NCBI GenBank assembly: GCA_900314555.1 | Contig: OMVQ01000059.1 | Coordinates: 1-64,000, forward strand | Length of the DNA stretch: 64,000 nt | Direction: 5' to 3' | DNA from: an uncultured Eubacteriales bacterium | Lineage (GTDB): Bacteria > Bacillota > Clostridia > Lachnospirales > Lachnospiraceae | Shown here: one piece after another, positions 16,818 through 26,361 of the stretch | How the letters are laid out: each line of letters starts with the position of its first letter | Position numbering within the stretch: the first letter of the stretch is position 1 | Made by a program: the position numbers and the translations under genes | Notes under the pieces: generated by a model | Database searches by the model: none | Told to the model about the DNA's origin: nothing | What the model saw: the letters and a program-made list of their open reading frames with translations, nothing else

Positions 16818-18407
16818 ATGGCAATTATAGGAATTGACCTTGGAACAACTAATTCGTTAGTTTCATATTGGAAAGATGGAGAATTAAAGCTGCTTAAAGG
16901 AAATGACGGCAGCAATATGTTTGCAAGTGCAGTATGTTTTATGAAAGATGGAATACTTGTTGGAAATGAAGCGAAGGAAAGATATTATCAGAATCAGAGC
17001 AATACAGCAACTTCGTTTAAATGCTTTATGGGTTCAGATAAAACATACAAAATAGACGGGAAAACCTATACACCAACAGTTCTTTCATCAATGGTGCTTA
17101 AACTTCTTAAGGACAGCATAGAGAAAGAATTAGGTGAGGAGATTGAAGAAGCAGTTATCACAGTTCCGGCATATTTCAATGATAAACAGAGAAGTGATAC
17201 GAATCTGCTTGTTTTCGACTTCGGAGGAGGTACGCTTGACCTTTCGTATGTGGAGTGCTTTGAAAATATTGTGGAAATAGTTGCAGTTGCAGGAAATAAT
17301 CATCTTGGTGGAGATGATATCGATAAATGCATTATGGAGTATCTGTGTGGCGAAAAGGGAATGGCATCGTCAGGCGAATTACTTAAGCAAATCAGAAAAG
17401 CAAAGGAAAATATGAATGAGGGTTCTGTTATGCATATAAATGGTGTGGATATAACAGAGGACAAATTATTTGAGATATGCCTGCCACTTTTTAAGAAAAT
17501 AAAAGAAGTTGTTATAAGAGTGTTAGAAGATGCGGAAGTTCCTATTTCTGAAGTTGATGATTTTATCCTTGTGGGTGGTTCTTCAAATCTTGCGATAGTG
17601 CAGCGTTTTCTTAGAGAATTAACGGGTAAAGATCCTTTTAAAATGGCTGACTGTGATGAGGTCGTAGCTTTAGGTGCGGGACTTTACGCAGGTATAAGAG
17701 GCAGACAAGAGAAAATTCGAGATATAATAATGACAGATGTATGTCCATTTACATTAGGAACGAACTGTGTGTATGGCAAAGATGATAAAAGAGAATATTT
17801 ATTGCCCGTTATTAAAAGAAATTCAACACTTCCTTGTACTGTAACCAAACGATTAAATACTGTGTATGATTTTCAGACAGAACTTAAAACCGGAATATAT
17901 CAGGGAGAACAGTATTATGCTGATGAGAATTTGTTCCTTGGCGATATTTCCATAAATGTCAACCCTAAGCCGGCAGGAAAAGCCTATGCTGATATCAGTT
18001 TTACATATGATATAAATGGGATTTTAAAGGTCGATGTGAAAAATGAAGAGGGAATACAGAAGAATATTTTAATTAAAAACCAGATGCTTAGTGAGTACGA
18101 AATTGAAAAATATCAGGAGGAGATGGACAAGATTCTTTCAGAAACTAATCCATGGACCAGAGAAGATATGCAGGACATGAGCAGGGAACTTGAAGAAATA
18201 TATGCTAATTGTGCAGAGGGCGCAAGAGAAATTGTGGGTGTTTATATTGCATATTTTGAGAGAGTTTCGGAATCAGGCAGAGTTAAAAGAATACGTAAAA
18301 TTTATGAGCAGACAAAGGAATTTATTGAACAATACAGAATGCAGCAGGAGATAAAAGAAGATTATATATTTGATTTGAGGACTGCGTTAGAAGAAGATGA
18401 GGAATAG
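16818..18407 (+). CDS. HscC-like Hsp70 with internal ATPase-domain deletion
   Basis: This 529-residue Hsp70-family protein has the IIGIDLGTTNSLVSYWKDGE start of HscC-type chaperones, FDFGGGTLDLS, NHLGGDDID, VGGSSNL and a short substrate-binding part. Relative to HscC/DnaK, about 33 residues are missing between VPAYFNDKQRSDT and LLVFDFGGG. This removes the INEPTAAA segment, including the Glu that helps ATP hydrolysis and interdomain signalling. The frame is intact, so it may be a real but altered chaperone. The downstream J-like protein originally started 2 nt after its stop, before an element inserted. Confidence 0.82.
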   Translation: MAIIGIDLGTTNSLVSYWKDGELKLLKGNDGSNMFASAVCFMKDGILVGNEAKERYYQNQSNTATSFKCFMGSDKTYKIDGKTYTPTVLSSMVLKLLKDSIEKELGEEIEEAVITVPAYFNDKQRSDTNLLVFDFGGGTLDLSYVECFENIVEIVAVAGNNHLGGDDIDKCIMEYLCGEKGMASSGELLKQIRKAKENMNEGSVMHINGVDITEDKLFEICLPLFKKIKEVVIRVLEDAEVPISEVDDFILVGGSSNLAIVQRFLRELTGKDPFKMADCDEVVALGAGLYAGIRGRQEKIRDIIMTDVCPFTLGTNCVYGKDDKREYLLPVIKRNSTLPCTVTKRLNTVYDFQTELKTGIYQGEQYYADENLFLGDISINVNPKPAGKAYADISFTYDINGILKVDVKNEEGIQKNILIKNQMLSEYEIEKYQEEMDKILSETNPWTREDMQDMSRELEEIYANCAEGAREIVGVYIAYFERVSESGRVKRIRKIYEQTKEFIEQYRMQQEIKEDYIFDLRTALEEDEE

Positions 18408-18502
18408 TGTGAAAAATCGCTTGCGCGGATTTCTCATCGTCGCTTCGCAACAAGTCGCGTAGGAATGAAGAATATGAGAAACTTATAGAAAACGAGGAAT
18501 AG
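18399..18502 (+). repeat. Hairpin element A with 9-bp flanking repeat
   Basis: The 9-bp direct repeats GAGGAATAG (18399-18407 and 18494-18502) bracket about 86 bp starting TGTGAAAAATCGC, which folds back on GCGGATTTCTCA. Removing one repeat and the insert would place the hscC-like stop 2 nt before the J-protein ATG with GAGG as its ribosome binding site. This looks like an insertion with target-site duplication of the ribosome binding site. Confidence 0.7.
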
Positions 18503-18503
18503 A

Positions 18504-21323
18504 ATGTCAGAAAATAATATATGGGAAATTCTTGGTTTAGAGTCTGGAGCAACCAAGAAAGAAATAAAAAGGCAGTATGCGAAGTTAAGTAAAGAGTGCC
18601 ACCCTGAAGAGAAGCCGGAGGAATTTGCAAGGCTTCATCAGGCATACCAGACAGCAATGAAGTTATGCGATGATAAAGCAAGTAAGGTTGTAAAATTTGA
18701 TTTTCCAAATAATGATTATGAGAAAAATGCACAGGTAATGCAGTTAGAAGAATCAGAAGAAACGAAAGAATCAGAAAAAACTTCTACAGCTTCTACATAC
18801 AGCCAATCATCTCTTCTTGATAAGTTAAACCAGAATGATGAAAATGATTTAGAAGCATATGTAAATAACGGAATAATTAAGACGATTATCGATACATTGT
18901 CAGACAAGAAGAGAAGAAATAAGCCTGCGGTATGGCAGGAGATATTCCTAAGTGAAGAATTTCTAAGTGAGCAGTTTAAGGAGATTTTCGCAGATGGAAT
19001 GGAGTATGTGTTTAGAAATATACCGAAAGTAGAAAATGTAAATGAAGTGCCATCAGCATTTTTAACAGAGCTTGCAATCGCTTATGGAATAACTGTCGAA
19101 GAAAATGGAATGTACAGGTTTGGAAACGGACTTAAAATAGAACAGGTGATAACAGATTACTGGTTCTCAATGCCTGAAGAATGGTATTCAATAAGAGCAA
19201 CGGGATATCTTAAGAAGAAGCAAAACAGGGTGAGAGCAGTAAGTTTTGGACAATACAGAGCGCTTTTATCTATGCACGAAAGTACATTTAATAATGATAG
19301 TGAGAGACTTAAATGGCAGGAAATAATCTGGGGATTAAGAGCAGAGTATTTCATTGAAAATGACAAGACGAGTGATGATTTAGCAACACTTAGCCGTATA
19401 TTAATAGATTTATGCATTTTCTGGCTTGAGCATTATAAAATACCGGACCATGTAGTTACTTACATATATAAGAGTCTGTATCTTGATAATCTGGAATCAA
19501 TATCTTATGGAGAATGGTACAGACCGCTTAAGGAATGTATAAGCAGATGCTATCCTGATTTGGAATGTTTAGATACGCAGAAGAAAGAGATAAAAAATAA
19601 ATTTGTAACGGAATATATGGATTTCTGTGCGTTGAACAGTAAATTAGAAGATGCAATGTATGAGAATAAGGACTTTGATAAAACACTTATTGATGAAAAA
19701 TGCGATGCTTTATTTGAAAGTGATATATGGAAAGAGTATGCGAAAGACCCGGTTATTATAAATTATCTGGTAGAAACAGGTGGCTTTGTACATATGTATT
19801 ATAAGGCAATCGATAAAATGTTTTGTACTTATTATGATGAAAATAAATTGTACGAGGATAAAGAGGCAGATTTATTAGAAAATCTTATAAGAGCAAGAAG
19901 TTTTTCGAGCGCTATTCCTACAACCGAAGATAATGAAAGGGCTGCGTACATACTTATGTATGCATTTGGCATACGAAGAGTTAGCGGAGTTGAAATATAT
20001 GACAAATATGGTATGTATGGAAGTGACGGCATAATGAATATGCCGATGTATATTGATTACCTGTTTTGCGTAAAAGAACTTAGTGAATATGATACAGAGA
20101 CATTTGAGCATAAGTTTCTGGATGGCAATACACTTAAATATAGCTTAGAATACAAAAATGTGAGAGTGTTCTGGAATGAAAATGAAGTATATGGAGATAT
20201 TTTGTCACCGGCAGAAGTTCTTACATATGCAGAAGAGTTATCAGGTTCTTGTGGCTTCTTTGCACTTTTATCGATATTAGACAGAAAAGCATACCATAAT
20301 AGTGATAAAGATTTAAAACAATCCATAAGAAAATGCATTGAGAAATGGCTTATTCCGTTAGAAATTACACTTAATATAAGAAACAGAATTATTGATTGTA
20401 TCTTAATGGGTGAAGATGAGATTGCTAATCTTGGAAAATTTGGTATCTGTTATGGTGGCGGCGGAAAACTCTATATAGTAGAGAAAGGTGCTAAATTAAT
20501 TCCGTATTTATATTCGGTAAAGGGATTAACAAGGTTACCCGAATATATCGGGGCAAAAGGTGTAACAGATTTAGAAACTGCACTTAAGATATATAGTTGT
20601 CCAAAGCCTGAACTTATAAAGGAATATGATATCAGTGGACTTAGCGAAGAGGAGATTTCTAATGTCATATTTGAGGCACTTATGTTAAATGCAAAAGTGA
20701 ATGAAGAGACAAAAGTAAATAAGAAAGATGATGATACATACAATGTACCATATGTGAAAGAATATATGGAACGAGAGGGCAGATTCATAAGAAATGCATT
20801 TGTGACCTTAGATAGAAATACGGCAAGTAGCAGAAGAGAAGTATTTGCGGTGTCATTATTAGACAATAAAATATTTGGCTTTAAAGGTTTAGACAATAAT
20901 TCGGATAATGATTTATACAGAACTTCAGAAAGCATTTTAAATAATGTATCAGACAGTGATATATATGGCGAATTTAGGAAAAATGCAAGAGAGCTTGAAG
21001 AAGATATTATGAGAAGAAACAATGAAAGAAGTATTGTAATTGGTTATTTTACCAGAGATTATGGTAATTATTTTAAGAGGCCGATTGCAATAGGAGAAAG
21101 TGGCAACTTGTATATTAAGACCACATTTAGCAATATTGTATCAGGAAAGAGTATTAAAGATATAATGAAAGACTATCTTCCACTTAGCAGATATGAAAAA
21201 GTAGAGGTATATGCAAATGTTCTTGCAATGTCACGCTTTGGAAATACTTTTAATTATAATTTCAAGGATTGCGATTTTGCAGATAAAGATTCATTAGCAA
21301 ATTACTATGCGAAATTTATATAA
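18504..21323 (+). CDS. Large protein with J-domain-like N-terminus (HPE variant)
   Basis: The protein has 939 residues. The first 60 resemble a J domain (IWEILGLESGATKKEIKRQY, then a third helix ending HQAYQTAM), but the signature HPD reads HPE (ECHPEEKPEE). HPD is normally essential for stimulating Hsp70. An acidic Ser/Glu-rich linker follows at about 75-95, then roughly 840 residues of unrecognised, mainly helical sequence, with no clear membrane segment. It is partner of the HscC-like gene, mirroring hscC with DjlB/DjlC-type genes in other bacteria. The altered ATPase in one and the altered HPD in the other suggest an unusual or degenerating chaperone pair. Confidence 0.75.
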   Translation: MSENNIWEILGLESGATKKEIKRQYAKLSKECHPEEKPEEFARLHQAYQTAMKLCDDKASKVVKFDFPNNDYEKNAQVMQLEESEETKESEKTSTASTYSQSSLLDKLNQNDENDLEAYVNNGIIKTIIDTLSDKKRRNKPAVWQEIFLSEEFLSEQFKEIFADGMEYVFRNIPKVENVNEVPSAFLTELAIAYGITVEENGMYRFGNGLKIEQVITDYWFSMPEEWYSIRATGYLKKKQNRVRAVSFGQYRALLSMHESTFNNDSERLKWQEIIWGLRAEYFIENDKTSDDLATLSRILIDLCIFWLEHYKIPDHVVTYIYKSLYLDNLESISYGEWYRPLKECISRCYPDLECLDTQKKEIKNKFVTEYMDFCALNSKLEDAMYENKDFDKTLIDEKCDALFESDIWKEYAKDPVIINYLVETGGFVHMYYKAIDKMFCTYYDENKLYEDKEADLLENLIRARSFSSAIPTTEDNERAAYILMYAFGIRRVSGVEIYDKYGMYGSDGIMNMPMYIDYLFCVKELSEYDTETFEHKFLDGNTLKYSLEYKNVRVFWNENEVYGDILSPAEVLTYAEELSGSCGFFALLSILDRKAYHNSDKDLKQSIRKCIEKWLIPLEITLNIRNRIIDCILMGEDEIANLGKFGICYGGGGKLYIVEKGAKLIPYLYSVKGLTRLPEYIGAKGVTDLETALKIYSCPKPELIKEYDISGLSEEEISNVIFEALMLNAKVNEETKVNKKDDDTYNVPYVKEYMEREGRFIRNAFVTLDRNTASSRREVFAVSLLDNKIFGFKGLDNNSDNDLYRTSESILNNVSDSDIYGEFRKNARELEEDIMRRNNERSIVIGYFTRDYGNYFKRPIAIGESGNLYIKTTFSNIVSGKSIKDIMKDYLPLSRYEKVEVYANVLAMSRFGNTFNYNFKDCDFADKDSLANYYAKFI

Positions 21324-21567
21324 TGTATAAATAATATATGGGTAGTATATAGTGAATTCATAACATATAGATTGCCATTATACGAGAAAAATTTTTGAAA
21401 ATTTATAGAATAATGCCTTTTAAACATATCTACAAATACAATATAGGTATTAGACATAATACACATATGAAAGTAGAATATGCATATAGGGTACAAGTGG
21501 ATATATAAACATATATGAAGCTTTGTACATTTACATTGGAATAAATGAATAGGCATAAGGATATTTA
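21324..21567. other. AT-rich intergenic stretch
   Basis: Together with the adjacent element this forms a gene-free gap of about 400 bp. I see no convincing gene, terminator with T run, or RNA motif here. Short open frames on the minus strand lack ribosome binding sites. Confidence 0.5.
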
Positions 21568-21720
21568 TGCAGAATGGAGATAGTGTGAAAAATCAAATTG
21601 ATATGTTGATTTTCCACACAGATATTGGTGCCGCAGACGTCACCAATATCTATTATCGCAGAGCAAAATCTGAAATTTTGCTCGCGATTCTTACGACGTG
21701 TACGTCTGCAGAATGGAGAT
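21568..21720 (+). repeat. Hairpin element B with 14-bp flanking repeat
   Basis: Direct repeats TGCAGAATGGAGAT at 21568-21581 and 21707-21720 bracket the element (period 139). It has three hairpins: GTGTGAAAAATCAA/TTGATTTTCCACAC (21583-21596/21606-21619), AGATATTGGTG/CACCAATATCT (21620-21630/21641-21651) and GAGCAAAAT/ATTTTGCTC. The second loop carries GCAGACGT (21633-21640), complementary to ACGTCTGC (21702-21709) just before the ribosome binding site. Confidence 0.8.
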
Positions 21721-21724
21721 TAAT

Positions 21725-22495
21725 ATGGCAGAAAAAATAGTACAGACAGCAGGAAGAAACGCACTTGGAGAATTTGCACCGGAATTTGCACATTTTAATG
21801 ATGATGTACTTTTTGGCGAGAATTGGAACAATCAGGATATAGATGTTAAGACAAGAAGTATTATAACAGTGGTAGCTTTAATGGCATCGGGTATTACAGA
21901 TTCTTCATTGAAATTTCATTTACAGAATGCGAAAGCACATGGCGTAACACAGAAAGAGATTGCGGCAATTATTACACATGTGGCATTCTATGCAGGCTGG
22001 CCAAAGGGCTGGGCAGTATTTAATCTTGCGAAAGAAGTCTGGAATGTAAATGAGGGGGATTTACCATATGAAGATGAAGCTATGAGAGCTCATGCTAAAG
22101 AAATGGTATTTCCTATCGGTGAGCCAAATGTGGCTTATGCAAAATATTTCATAGGACAGAGTTATCTTGCACCTGTATCATCAAGTCAGGTGGGTATTCA
22201 TAATGTTACATTTGAACCTGGATGCAGAAATAACTGGCATATCCATCACGCAAAGAGTGGTGGCGGACAGATTCTTGTATGTGTTGCCGGAAGAGGATAT
22301 TATCAGGAAGAGGGCAAGGAAGCGGTAGAAATGAAGCCGGGAGATTGCATCAACATTCCTGCTGAAGTTAAACATTGGCATGGTGCTGCACCTGATAGCT
22401 GGTTTAGTCATCTTGCAGTTGAAGTACCGGGTGAGGAAACATCAAATGAATGGTGTGAGCCTGTGACAGATGAGGAATATTCTAAATTAAAATAA
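21725..22495 (+). CDS. Carboxymuconolactone decarboxylase-cupin fusion protein
   Basis: This 256-residue protein starts at ATG 21725 behind AATGGAGA. The N-terminal half (about 1-120) is a CMD/AhpD-like helical domain (KTRSIITVVALMASG, HLQNAKAHGVTQKEI), here without the CxxC of AhpD. The C-terminal half is a cupin with metal-ligand histidines (WHIHHAKSGGGQILVCVAGR, then KHWHGA). Such fusions are common in anaerobes beside aldo/keto reductases, as here. The substrate is unknown; a quinone or lactone detoxification role is only a guess. Its 5' end is directly preceded by hairpin element B. Confidence 0.88.
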   Translation: MAEKIVQTAGRNALGEFAPEFAHFNDDVLFGENWNNQDIDVKTRSIITVVALMASGITDSSLKFHLQNAKAHGVTQKEIAAIITHVAFYAGWPKGWAVFNLAKEVWNVNEGDLPYEDEAMRAHAKEMVFPIGEPNVAYAKYFIGQSYLAPVSSSQVGIHNVTFEPGCRNNWHIHHAKSGGGQILVCVAGRGYYQEEGKEAVEMKPGDCINIPAEVKHWHGAAPDSWFSHLAVEVPGEETSNEWCEPVTDEEYSKLK

Positions 22496-22523
22496 AATGA
22501 GTTGCTCAGAAAAGAGGTATATT

Positions 22524-23387
22524 ATGTATAATAAAACTTTGACATTAAACAATGGAGTAAAGATTCCACAGCTTGGACTTGGAACATGGTTTATTGATGA
22601 TGATAAGGTAGCTGAGGCAGTAAAGGCAGCGGTTAAACTTGGCTACAGACATATTGACACTGCACAGGCTTATGGAAATGAGCGTGGCGTAGGCGAGGGT
22701 ATAAGAACCTGTGGAATTCCAAGAGAAGAATTATTCGTTGTATCTAAGGTTGCCGCTGAACATAAGACATATGAAGAGGCAATGGCAGGAATCAATGGAA
22801 CATTAGAGAAAATGGGACTTGACTATCTTGATATGATGATTATTCATTCACCACAGCCTTGGGTAGAAGTAAACCAGAGTGATGACAGATATGTTGAGGG
22901 TAACAGGGCAGCATGGAGAGCGCTTGAAGATGCGTATAATGCAGGTAAATTAAAGGCGATAGGTATCTCTAACTTCCAGATTAAAGATATAGAAAGTCTG
23001 CTTGAAACAGCTAAGATTAAGCCTATGGTTAACCAGATTCTTCTTCATATCAGCAACACACCATTAGAACTTGTAGAATATTGCCAGAAGAACGACATTG
23101 CAGTTGAGGCATATTCACCTATAGCACATGGAGAAATTCTTAATCAGCCTGAGATAAAGGCTATCGCTGATAAATATGGAGTAACAGTTCCACAGCTTTG
23201 TATACGATATACATTACAGCTTGGAGCAATATCACTTCCTAAGACTTCTAATCCTGACCATATGAAGAGTAACGCTCAGGTTGATTTCGAAATAAGTGGA
23301 GAAGATATGGAGACACTTAAGAATTTCAAGAAAATTGAAAGCTATGGAGTAAGTAGCGGTTTTCCAGTATATGGCGGTAAACTATAA
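22524..23387 (+). CDS. Aldo/keto reductase
   Basis: This 287-residue NADPH-dependent AKR has the signature DTAQAYGNERGVGEG (catalytic Asp and Tyr), the catalytic Lys in VVSKV and His in IIHSPQPW, and a C-terminal LPKTSNPDHMKSN cofactor loop. ATG 22524 is chosen behind AAAGAGG; the upstream ATG 22497 lacks a site. It follows the CMD-cupin gene closely and ends before a terminator, so the two form an operon, probably for reducing reactive aldehydes or ketones. Confidence 0.9.
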   Translation: MYNKTLTLNNGVKIPQLGLGTWFIDDDKVAEAVKAAVKLGYRHIDTAQAYGNERGVGEGIRTCGIPREELFVVSKVAAEHKTYEEAMAGINGTLEKMGLDYLDMMIIHSPQPWVEVNQSDDRYVEGNRAAWRALEDAYNAGKLKAIGISNFQIKDIESLLETAKIKPMVNQILLHISNTPLELVEYCQKNDIAVEAYSPIAHGEILNQPEIKAIADKYGVTVPQLCIRYTLQLGAISLPKTSNPDHMKSNAQVDFEISGEDMETLKNFKKIESYGVSSGFPVYGGKL

Positions 23388-23412
23388 TTAGTTTGAGTAA
23401 ATAATATATTAT

Positions 23413-23453
23413 AGGAATGTGGTACTAAGAGATTGGTGTCACATTCCTTTTTT
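23413..23453 (+). terminator. Terminator after the aldo/keto reductase
   Basis: AGGAATGTG (23413-23421) pairs with CACATTCCT (23440-23448), followed by TTTTTT. Confidence 0.9.
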
Positions 23454-23508
23454 AATAAATTTATAAGTTACTTAAATATATTATTTTTAGGAATTATTCC
23501 TATTTTTC

Positions 23509-23537
23509 TTGACAGGATGAAGACGTTGATATATAAT
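23509..23537 (+). promoter_or_regulatory. Consensus promoter of the perR-hrb-rbr operon
   Basis: TTGACA (23509-23514), a 17-nt spacer and TATAAT (23532-23537) form a near-perfect sigma-A promoter 35 nt upstream of the regulator gene. Confidence 0.85.
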
Positions 23538-23545
23538 CTTTATTA
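23531..23545 (+). promoter_or_regulatory. PerR-box-like operator over the -10 region
   Basis: ATATAATCTTTATTA matches 11 of 14 defined positions of the PerR box TTATAATNATTATAA. It overlaps the -10 element, the position expected for autorepression of the peroxide-stress operon. Confidence 0.45.
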
Positions 23546-23571
23546 AGAATTAATCCCAATAATGAGGACGA

Positions 23572-23979
23572 ATGACAAGTAGAAGAAACACTATTCAGAA
23601 AGATTTGGTAAGAAATGCTGTATATGAAATGAAAAGACATGTTACAGCAAATGAAGTGTATAAATTTATAAAAGAAGCATATACTACAATTGAAAAAGGA
23701 ACTGTATATAGAAACCTTGATATATTGGTAGAAGAAGGTGCTTTAAGAAAGGTTGAAGTCCCGGATGGACCGAATAGGTTTGATTTTACATTGAAGAATC
23801 ACTACCATGTCAGGTGTGTAAAGTGTGGTGAGGTTTCAGACGTGGATATGGATGAAATACCGGACTTGTTAGAAAGAATTCATAACACACATAGAATTGA
23901 ATTTTTGGATTATGATATTTCATTTAAAGGCATTTGTCCGAAATGTATGGAGAAGGTAAAGGAGGAACAGAATGGATAG
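23572..23979 (+). CDS. perR: Fur-family regulator, probably PerR
   Basis: This 135-residue protein has a winged helix (TVYRNLDILVEEGALRKVEV) and dimerisation domain. Two CxxC pairs (CVKC, CPKC) form the structural zinc site, and NRFDFTLKNHYHVRC carries the regulatory metal ligands. It heads an operon with Hrb and rubrerythrin, classic peroxide and oxygen defence genes of clostridia, so PerR is more likely than Fur or Zur. It is probably autoregulated through the box over its promoter. Confidence 0.85.
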   Translation: MTSRRNTIQKDLVRNAVYEMKRHVTANEVYKFIKEAYTTIEKGTVYRNLDILVEEGALRKVEVPDGPNRFDFTLKNHYHVRCVKCGEVSDVDMDEIPDLLERIHNTHRIEFLDYDISFKGICPKCMEKVKEEQNG

Positions 23980-24598
23980 GAAAGCAATGTATAAGTTGAG
24001 TTATGGACTGTTTGTACTGACTGCCAGAGAAGATGAAAAAGATAACGGCTGTATTATTAACACAGCAGTTCAGGCAGCTTCGGAACCAAACCAGTTAAGT
24101 ATCTGCGTTAATAAAGCGAATTATACGCATGATATGATTGAAAGAACCGGAAAATTCACAGTATCAGTCCTAAGCCAGAATGCACAGTTTGAATTGTTTA
24201 AACATTTTGGTTTTAAATCAGGAAGAGATGTTAATAAGTTTGAAACATTTGAAAAGTGTGCCAGAGGTACAAATGGTATTTATTATATCACAGAAGGTAC
24301 AAATGCATATATTTCTGTAGCGGTTAATAAAACAGAAGATTTAGGTTCACATACGATGTTTATCGGTGAGATAACCGATATGGAAGTATTAAGTGACATC
24401 CATTCTGTCACATATGATTATTATCAGAATAACATTAAGCCTAAGCCGGAAGAAGTTGGAAAAACTGAGAATGGTCAGACGATATGGCGTTGCAGAATTT
24501 GTGGATATGAATATGTAGGTGAAGAATTACCTGATGATTTTATATGTCCTTTATGCAAGCACCCAGCATCAGATTTTGAAAAAGTAGTAAAGAAATAG
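23972..24598 (+). CDS. hrb: High-molecular-weight rubredoxin (flavin reductase-rubredoxin)
   Basis: The protein has 208 residues. Residues 1-155 form an FMN-binding flavin reductase-like domain; the C-terminus is a rubredoxin with two metal knuckles, CRICGYEY and CPLCKHP. Hrb passes electrons from NAD(P)H to diiron or flavodiiron partners that reduce O2 or peroxide. It overlaps perR by 8 nt and precedes rubrerythrin, its likely electron acceptor. Confidence 0.92.
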   Translation: MDRKAMYKLSYGLFVLTAREDEKDNGCIINTAVQAASEPNQLSICVNKANYTHDMIERTGKFTVSVLSQNAQFELFKHFGFKSGRDVNKFETFEKCARGTNGIYYITEGTNAYISVAVNKTEDLGSHTMFIGEITDMEVLSDIHSVTYDYYQNNIKPKPEEVGKTENGQTIWRCRICGYEYVGEELPDDFICPLCKHPASDFEKVVKK

Positions 24599-24621
24599 TA
24601 AAGAAAATGGAGGTAAAAGAA

Positions 24622-25164
24622 ATGGCAGCAAACAAATACGCAGGAACACAGACAGAGAAAAATTTACAGGAGGCATTTTCAGGGGAATCACAGGCAAGAA
24701 ATAAGTATACCTATTTTGCATCTGTAGCAAAGAAGGAAGGCTACGAGCAGATGTCAGCATTATTTTTAAAGACCGCAGATAATGAGAAAGAACATGCAAA
24801 GATGTGGTTCAAGGAATTAGCAGGAATCGGTGATACAAAGGAAAACTTAGCAGCAGCTGCAGAAGGCGAAAATTTCGAGTGGACAGATATGTACGAAGGC
24901 TTTGCTAAAACGGCTGAGGAAGAAGGTTTCCCTGAGCTTGCAGCAAAATTCAGGGCTGTAGGAGAAATTGAGAAGCATCACGAAGAGAGATATCGTGCAC
25001 TTCTTAAGAATATTGAAACTGCACAAGTATTTGAAAAGAGTGAAGTTAAGGTATGGGAATGTCGTAACTGTGGACATATTGTGGTAGGAACAAAGGCTCC
25101 AGAGGTATGTCCGGTATGTAATCATCCACAGAGTTATTTTGAAGTACACGAAGAGAATTATTAA
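24622..25164 (+). CDS. rbr: Rubrerythrin
   Basis: This 180-residue peroxide reductase has an N-terminal ferritin-like diiron domain ([32 protein letters not shown]) and a C-terminal rubredoxin with CRNCGH and CPVCNHP. ATG 24622 is used since GGAGG (24609-24613) lies upstream; the in-frame ATG 24607 overlaps that site. It reduces H2O2 to water in the cytoplasm with electrons from Hrb or rubredoxin. Confidence 0.95.
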   Translation: MAANKYAGTQTEKNLQEAFSGESQARNKYTYFASVAKKEGYEQMSALFLKTADNEKEHAKMWFKELAGIGDTKENLAAAAEGENFEWTDMYEGFAKTAEEEGFPELAAKFRAVGEIEKHHEERYRALLKNIETAQVFEKSEVKVWECRNCGHIVVGTKAPEVCPVCNHPQSYFEVHEENY

Positions 25165-25181
25165 CATGGGAGACGATTGTT

Positions 25182-26138
25182 GTGAAGAAACAAATAATCA
25201 ATTCAAAAAAAGCAGTAATGATAGGTTGTGGCTTTGTTGGTTCTGCATCGGTATTTGCTTTAATGCAAAGTGGATTGTTTACAGAGATTGTCCTTATTGA
25301 TGCGGATAAGAATAAGGCAGAGGGGGAAGCGATGGATATAAGTCATGGTATTCCATTCGCCTCTCCAATGAAAATATATGCCGGTGATTATGATGACGTG
25401 GCTGATGCTGCAATCGTTATCATATCTGCCGGAGCAGGGCAAAAACCTGGAGAGACAAGACTTGATCTCGTAAATAAAAACGTAGCGATATTTAAGTCAA
25501 TTATACCTGAAATAGCAAAGAGAAATTTTGCAGGTATAATGTTGGTAGTTGCTAATCCGGTAGATATCCTCACTCAGGTAGCCATAAAGTTATCAGGATT
25601 TCCGGATAACAGAGTGATTGGATCGGGTACAGTGTTAGACAGTGCCAGATTAAGATATAAGCTTGGGGAACATTTATCTGTGGATAGCAGGAGTGTTCAT
25701 GCATTTATAGTGGGAGAACATGGTGATAGTGAAGTTGTAGTATGGTCATCAGCAAATGTATCAGGTGTTCCACTAAGCGAAATGTGTGAAATGCGTGGAC
25801 ATTACAAGCATAAAGAAAATACAGAAGAAATAGCGACAGCAGTCAAAAACAGTGCTTATGAAATTATAAACAAAAAGCATGCTACATATTATGGAATTGC
25901 AATGTCTATAAAAAGAATCTGTGAAGTGATTATGAGAGACGAGAAATCAATACTTCCGGTATCGCACATGATTCATGGAATATATGAAATTGATGGTGTC
26001 GCTCTGAGTATGCCTGTTATTATAGGTGCAGATGGTGTTGAGTCAGATGTTCCTATTAATTTGAATGGAGAGGAAGCATTAAAGCTTAAAGAATCAGCGG
26101 ATGCTTTGAAAAAAATTATAGAAACAATTGAACTATAA
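25182..26138 (+). CDS. ldh: L-lactate dehydrogenase
   Basis: This 318-residue NAD-dependent enzyme interconverts pyruvate and L-lactate. It has the Rossmann motif GCGFVGSAS, substrate residues in NPVDILT and SARLR, and the active-site histidine in VGEHGDSE. It starts at GTG 25182 behind GGGAG. Downstream of the rubrerythrin gene by 17 nt and possibly cotranscribed with it. Malate dehydrogenase of the same superfamily is unlikely given the LDH-type loop. Confidence 0.93.
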   Translation: MKKQIINSKKAVMIGCGFVGSASVFALMQSGLFTEIVLIDADKNKAEGEAMDISHGIPFASPMKIYAGDYDDVADAAIVIISAGAGQKPGETRLDLVNKNVAIFKSIIPEIAKRNFAGIMLVVANPVDILTQVAIKLSGFPDNRVIGSGTVLDSARLRYKLGEHLSVDSRSVHAFIVGEHGDSEVVVWSSANVSGVPLSEMCEMRGHYKHKENTEEIATAVKNSAYEIINKKHATYYGIAMSIKRICEVIMRDEKSILPVSHMIHGIYEIDGVALSMPVIIGADGVESDVPINLNGEEALKLKESADALKKIIETIEL

Positions 26139-26147
26139 ATTTTACAT

Positions 26148-26348
26148 ATGGAATTTATTAATTATAAGAAGTTATTTACACAGAAAGTTCAGTATCAGGA
26201 ATTTATACATAAACCTGATGAATTTATGGAGCAACATAATGATGAGATAGAAGATCAGAATGAACAGATTATGGGAATTTTAAAATATCTCACAGAGTGG
26301 TTAGTGAATCACATTATATATGTTGATGGTCAAATTCCAAAAGGCTGA
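26148..26348 (+). pseudogene. Remnant of a bacteriohemerythrin gene
   Basis: These 66 residues end in ILKYLTEWLVNHIIYVD, the last helix of bacteriohemerythrin with its H-x4-D iron ligands. The N-terminal helices with the other histidines are missing. It starts 10 nt after ldh with no clear ribosome binding site. Probably a decayed gene rather than a functional short protein. Confidence 0.5.
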
Positions 26349-26361
26349 TATAGTAAGAAAG

